From Flammeovirgaceae bacterium (GTDB taxonomy: Bacteria > Bacteroidota > Bacteroidia > Cytophagales > Cyclobacteriaceae), in NCBI GenBank assembly GCA_016709845.1, contig JADJMA010000011.1, positions 88,366 through 152,365 of the forward strand: a stretch of 64,000 bases of DNA, written 5' to 3'. A program made the translations under genes and the position numbers. Shown piece by piece: positions 61,457 to 64,000 of this stretch (its first letter is position 1; every line of letters begins with the position of its first letter). The notes under the pieces are model-generated. The model was not told the origin of the DNA. It searched no databases and worked only from the letters and a program-made list of their open reading frames with translations.

Positions 61457-62169
61457 ATGAAAATATTGTTTGTAGTAGTTGCGACCATCCTAAGTTCAAC
61501 CGTGGCAGCTCAATCACTTAACCTGACTGGCGCCTGGCAAAGTGGCCCTGACGAAAACGAATTGTTATGATTGTAGCGGGCAACTTTTTTTCGGCAGCCG
61601 TTTATAACAAAAAAGATAACACCTATATCGGTACATGCGGGGGTACCTGGCGCATCGAAAAAAATCAATTCATCGAAACACATGAATTCAATACGATGAA
61701 GCCGGAATGGATTGGGACCGAACAAAAATCAGAAGTTTCATTGAAAGGAGATAAACTGACCTTCAAAACAAAAGATGGCAATGAAATTTTTACCCGAATT
61801 GATGATGGCAAGCCTGGCGCTTTAGCGGGAGCCTGGTTAATCACCGGTCGCGTTACCGAGAAGGGTACTGAAAAAAGGACTCCGGGCGCTCGAAGAACTA
61901 TGAAAATTCTTTCCGGCACGCGCTTTCAATGGATCGCCTACAATGTGGAAACGAAGGAGTTCTTTGGAACCGGAGGTGGCACCTATACAACGGTGGATGG
62001 TAAGTACACGGAAACCATTGAGGTTTTTTCCAGAGACAACAGTCGCATAGGTGCTAGCCTTGAGTTTAACTTCTCTCTTGTAGATGGAGATTGGCATCAT
62101 AGCGGCAAGAGCAGCAAAGGCGATCCGATTAACGAAATCTGGTCGAAGCGTGAAAAAGTTGGTTTGTAA
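61457..62169 (+). CDS. Secreted two-repeat protein, unknown function (one frameshift)
   Basis: About 237 residues. Signal peptide MKILFVVVATILSSTVAAQS from the ATG at 61457; the frame breaks near 61560-61566 (LLMIVAGNFFSAAVYN continues). Two repeats of about 100 residues align: TYIGTCGGTWRIEKNQFIET against FFGTGGGTYTTVDGKYTET, each followed by an isoleucine/glycine-rich strand run, so a lipocalin- or DUF4488-like duplicated beta fold is possible. No enzyme motif. Probably periplasmic or secreted. Confidence 0.7.
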
Positions 62170-62187
62170 AATTTGGGGTTTGTACCC

Positions 62188-62982
62188 ATGGATACAAACA
62201 TAAACCAACCAGAGGAAAAATCTGAATTAAAAGAAACCCTTACTGACCTTGTAGGTTTTGAACTTACAAAGCTGTGGGTGACCATAAAAGATTTAACGAT
62301 CAGGCCAGGCCATGCGATAGCCGCTTACTGCGATGGTGATAGAAAAAATACATTCCCCAGTTACTTATTTTCTCCTTTGCCTTGGATTTAGTTTTGTCGT
62401 TATAAGCCAGTCGGAGTATTTCCAATATTCCAAAAAATTGGCGAAGAGGTAGCCAAAAATAGTTTTGATACATTTCTTTCCAACGAAGAGTTGAATGCAA
62501 ACCGATTAAAGATTCTTAAACTTAAATGGGGCGAGGTAGAAGGCCAGGCGGCTTTTGAAAGACATCGGGAACTTACGCTTAAAATCAATAGCTTTTTCGA
62601 AAGCCAAAACGGGCAATTGGTTTTAGTTATGCCCGTTGCCTTATTGCTACTTTGGTTATTTTTTAGAAAATACAGACGGTTTACTCACAACTTATTTCTT
62701 TTATTATACCAACAGGCACAAATTTCTCTGTTCACCATACCCTTCATCCTTTTCTTTATGATCTTTCCCGGAGTCAATACTGTTTATGTTATCTTACCCA
62801 CTATTATGCTATTCTCTTTAGGTTATTTTATCTGGATAGCTAAAGTCTTCTATAAAGTGGAGAGTCAGGAAAAATTAATTCTACTCTCCATCGGCTACAC
62901 AGTTACCAGTTTTATTTGTTATCTGATATGGGTTACATTCGTTTGGGTTGGCGCGCTGGTTTTTTTAGAGTGGTACATTTAG
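62188..62982 (+). CDS. DUF3667-like membrane protein (at least two frameshifts)
   Basis: About 265 residues. The start at 62188 gives a hydrophilic head (MDTNINQPEEKSELKET) and the phrase VTIKDLTIRPGHAIAAYCDGDR followed by a repaired KKYIPPVTYL, a pattern I associate with DUF3667. Breaks lie near 62335-62400. The second part has a soluble middle (NANRLKILKLKWGEVEG) and four hydrophobic helices at the C-terminus. No zinc ribbon is seen at the N-terminus. Function unknown; starts 19 bases after the two-repeat protein, so an operon is possible. Confidence 0.6.
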
Positions 62983-62991
62983 AAAATTATT

Positions 62992-63438
62992 ATGAAAAGC
63001 TACTCACTCCCTATTCAGGTTCGCTGGTCCGATATTGATCAGAACCGACATCTCCGGCATTCGGCTTATTATGATTATGGTGCTACCGTCCGTGTCGCCT
63101 GTTTCTCAGAACACGAGCTTACCAATCTCAAATTTGAAGAGCTTCGGATTGGCCCCATTCTCTTTCGCGAGGAAGCAATCTTTAAGAGAGAAATAAAGTT
63201 TGAAGATAAAGTGACCATTGATCTTATAGTTACCAAAGCCACACCCGATTTTAGTCGTTGGAGTATTCGGCATCACTTTTATAAAGCGGATGGAACCTTA
63301 TCGGCCATTATTAATTTAGATGGTGCCTGGATTGATGTCCTAAAAAGAAAATTAGCCGTGCCTGATTTATTTATTCAGAAAGTGTTTGAAGACTTTCCAA
63401 AAGCACAGGACTTTACGTGGTTACCGAAAAAGTCCTAG
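62992..63438 (+). CDS. Hotdog-fold acyl-CoA thioesterase
   Basis: 148-residue protein of the 4HBT/FadM-YbgC type. RWSDIDQNRHLRHSAYYDYG holds the catalytic Asp and helix; then ILFREEAIFKREIKFEDKV and SRWSIRHHFYK. Probably hydrolyses acyl-CoA thioesters in the cytoplasm; preferred chain is not known. Starts 9 bases after the DUF3667-like gene. Intact. Confidence 0.85.
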   Translation: MKSYSLPIQVRWSDIDQNRHLRHSAYYDYGATVRVACFSEHELTNLKFEELRIGPILFREEAIFKREIKFEDKVTIDLIVTKATPDFSRWSIRHHFYKADGTLSAIINLDGAWIDVLKRKLAVPDLFIQKVFEDFPKAQDFTWLPKKS

Positions 63439-63619
63439 CTGCCCATGATCCGTATTTGATTTTTTCAAATATCTGAAGAACTCTGTTGCATAAAATGCAA
63501 CTAGTCTCCTCCGAGCAGCACAACCTTGCAAAAAGCGCAATTCTAAATTTCAAGAGTTCTGTTATTCGCTACTCAAAATGACACGTATTGAGTGAATTTT
63601 GAACAAACAATTATGGGCC

Positions 63620-64000
63620 ATGAAAAACAAGACTTTAATAAATCATTCAACTCTATTTCAGTTAATAACTGTAATCCTCGTACTTTTTACCAGAAGTGCC
63701 ACAGGACAAGATTTTATCTTAACAAAGTCCAATGAATTGATTGAGGGCGAGATCACCATAGATTCTCCTCAATACATACAATACAGAAAAGATCCTAAAA
63801 TTATCAAGTATCAAAAGTCTTCCATAAGCGATTATTCCATTTTGTTAGAAAGAAAACACTATGCTACACTGGAAATAACCGATGATGAAGGGGTACGCCT
63901 GTCAGGTAGATTCTTGTTTGGAGACCAGGATAGTTTATACTTTTGGCGAGGTAGCAAAGTGTACCATCCTAATAAGGGTGCTTTTTTGGCAATTGGTACT
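63620..64000 (+). CDS. Secreted hypothetical protein, cut by window end
   Basis: Opens MKNKTLINHSTLFQLITVILVLFTRSATGQDFI with a signal peptide ending ATGQ. The remaining 95 residues (LTKSNELIEGEITIDSPQYIQYRKD) are beta-rich with SGRFLFGDQDSLYFWRGSKVY. The gene runs past the window. No family recognised. The 180 bases before it (63439-63619) hold no gene and no clear promoter. Confidence 0.55.
   Translation, partial: MKNKTLINHSTLFQLITVILVLFTRSATGQDFILTKSNELIEGEITIDSPQYIQYRKDPKIIKYQKSSISDYSILLERKHYATLEITDDEGVRLSGRFLFGDQDSLYFWRGSKVYHPNKGAFLAIGT

Noticed and set aside
1..64000. CRISPR array, prophage or insertion sequence
   Set aside because: No regularly spaced repeats, cas, integrase, transposase or structural phage genes were seen on either strand.
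1..64000. tRNA or rRNA genes
   Set aside because: Scanning for T-loop-like GTTCGANTC and cloverleaf pairs gave no convincing hit.

Overview
The window reads as chromosomal DNA of a Bacteroidota bacterium, most likely order Cytophagales. The evidence is two SusC/SusD outer-membrane uptake loci, a DUF4249 lipoprotein paired with a TonB receptor, Bat- and Nfu-type genes, and two promoters of the Bacteroidota form (TTG, exactly 19 bases, TAnnTTTG) before rplU and batD. I see no rRNA, tRNA, CRISPR array, transposase, phage gene or transcription factor.

The sequence is not clean. About half the genes, including ones needed for growth (nrdA, nrdB, ruvB, recO, mrdA, purH, aroC), carry single-base indels, mostly in short homopolymers, and the protein resumes in another frame right after each. 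I read these as uncorrected long-read errors and give each such gene as one feature spanning its fragments. Larger losses occur in a second dicarboxylate symporter, cdsA, the glutamate dehydrogenase/psd junction and a GxxExxY gene. At 24-28.4 kb the first ~2 kb of a susC appears twice in tandem, with errors densest at the join, which looks like two overlapping contig ends joined without merging.

Layout. 0.1-10.7 kb (minus): a DUF4249 lipoprotein with a TonB receptor carrying an STN domain, then a susC-susD-lipoprotein operon. 10.9-11.6 kb: rplU-rpmA. 12.1-18.0 kb: class Ia ribonucleotide reductase nrdB-nrdA behind a ~500-base leader with a hairpin, then DUF3127 (an SSB-like protein ending DDLPF once one indel is repaired) and acs. 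18.1-21.1 kb: ZIP transporter, apbE, ruvB. 21.2-28.4 kb: second susC/susD locus with the duplication. 28.6-36.6 kb (mostly plus): queG, a small orphan protein, batD, aroC, two dicarboxylate/amino acid symporters, nfu, a secreted phosphatase-like enzyme. 36.7-44.6 kb: EamA transporter, dus, CPBP protease, damaged cdsA, glutamate dehydrogenase, truncated psd, desaturase, recO, tdk. 44.7-51.5 kb: ferredoxin, a hypothetical protein and the rod-shape operon mreB-mreC-mreD-mrdA-rodA. 51.6-57.9 kb: purH, a GxxExxY nuclease remnant between inverted repeats, nitrilase, aminotransferase, def, yqgF, a hemerythrin-like protein. 58-64 kb (plus): S41 protease, hmgA, a toxin-antitoxin pair, a two-repeat secreted protein, a DUF3667-like protein, a thioesterase and a cut-off secreted protein.

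The genes are mainly housekeeping (nucleotides, DNA repair, envelope shape, lipids) with surface uptake loci. The best candidates for something unusual are the GxxExxY nuclease remnant flanked by a 25-base inverted repeat and the DUF3127 protein with an SSB-type tail. I do not see a clear new defence or biosynthetic system.
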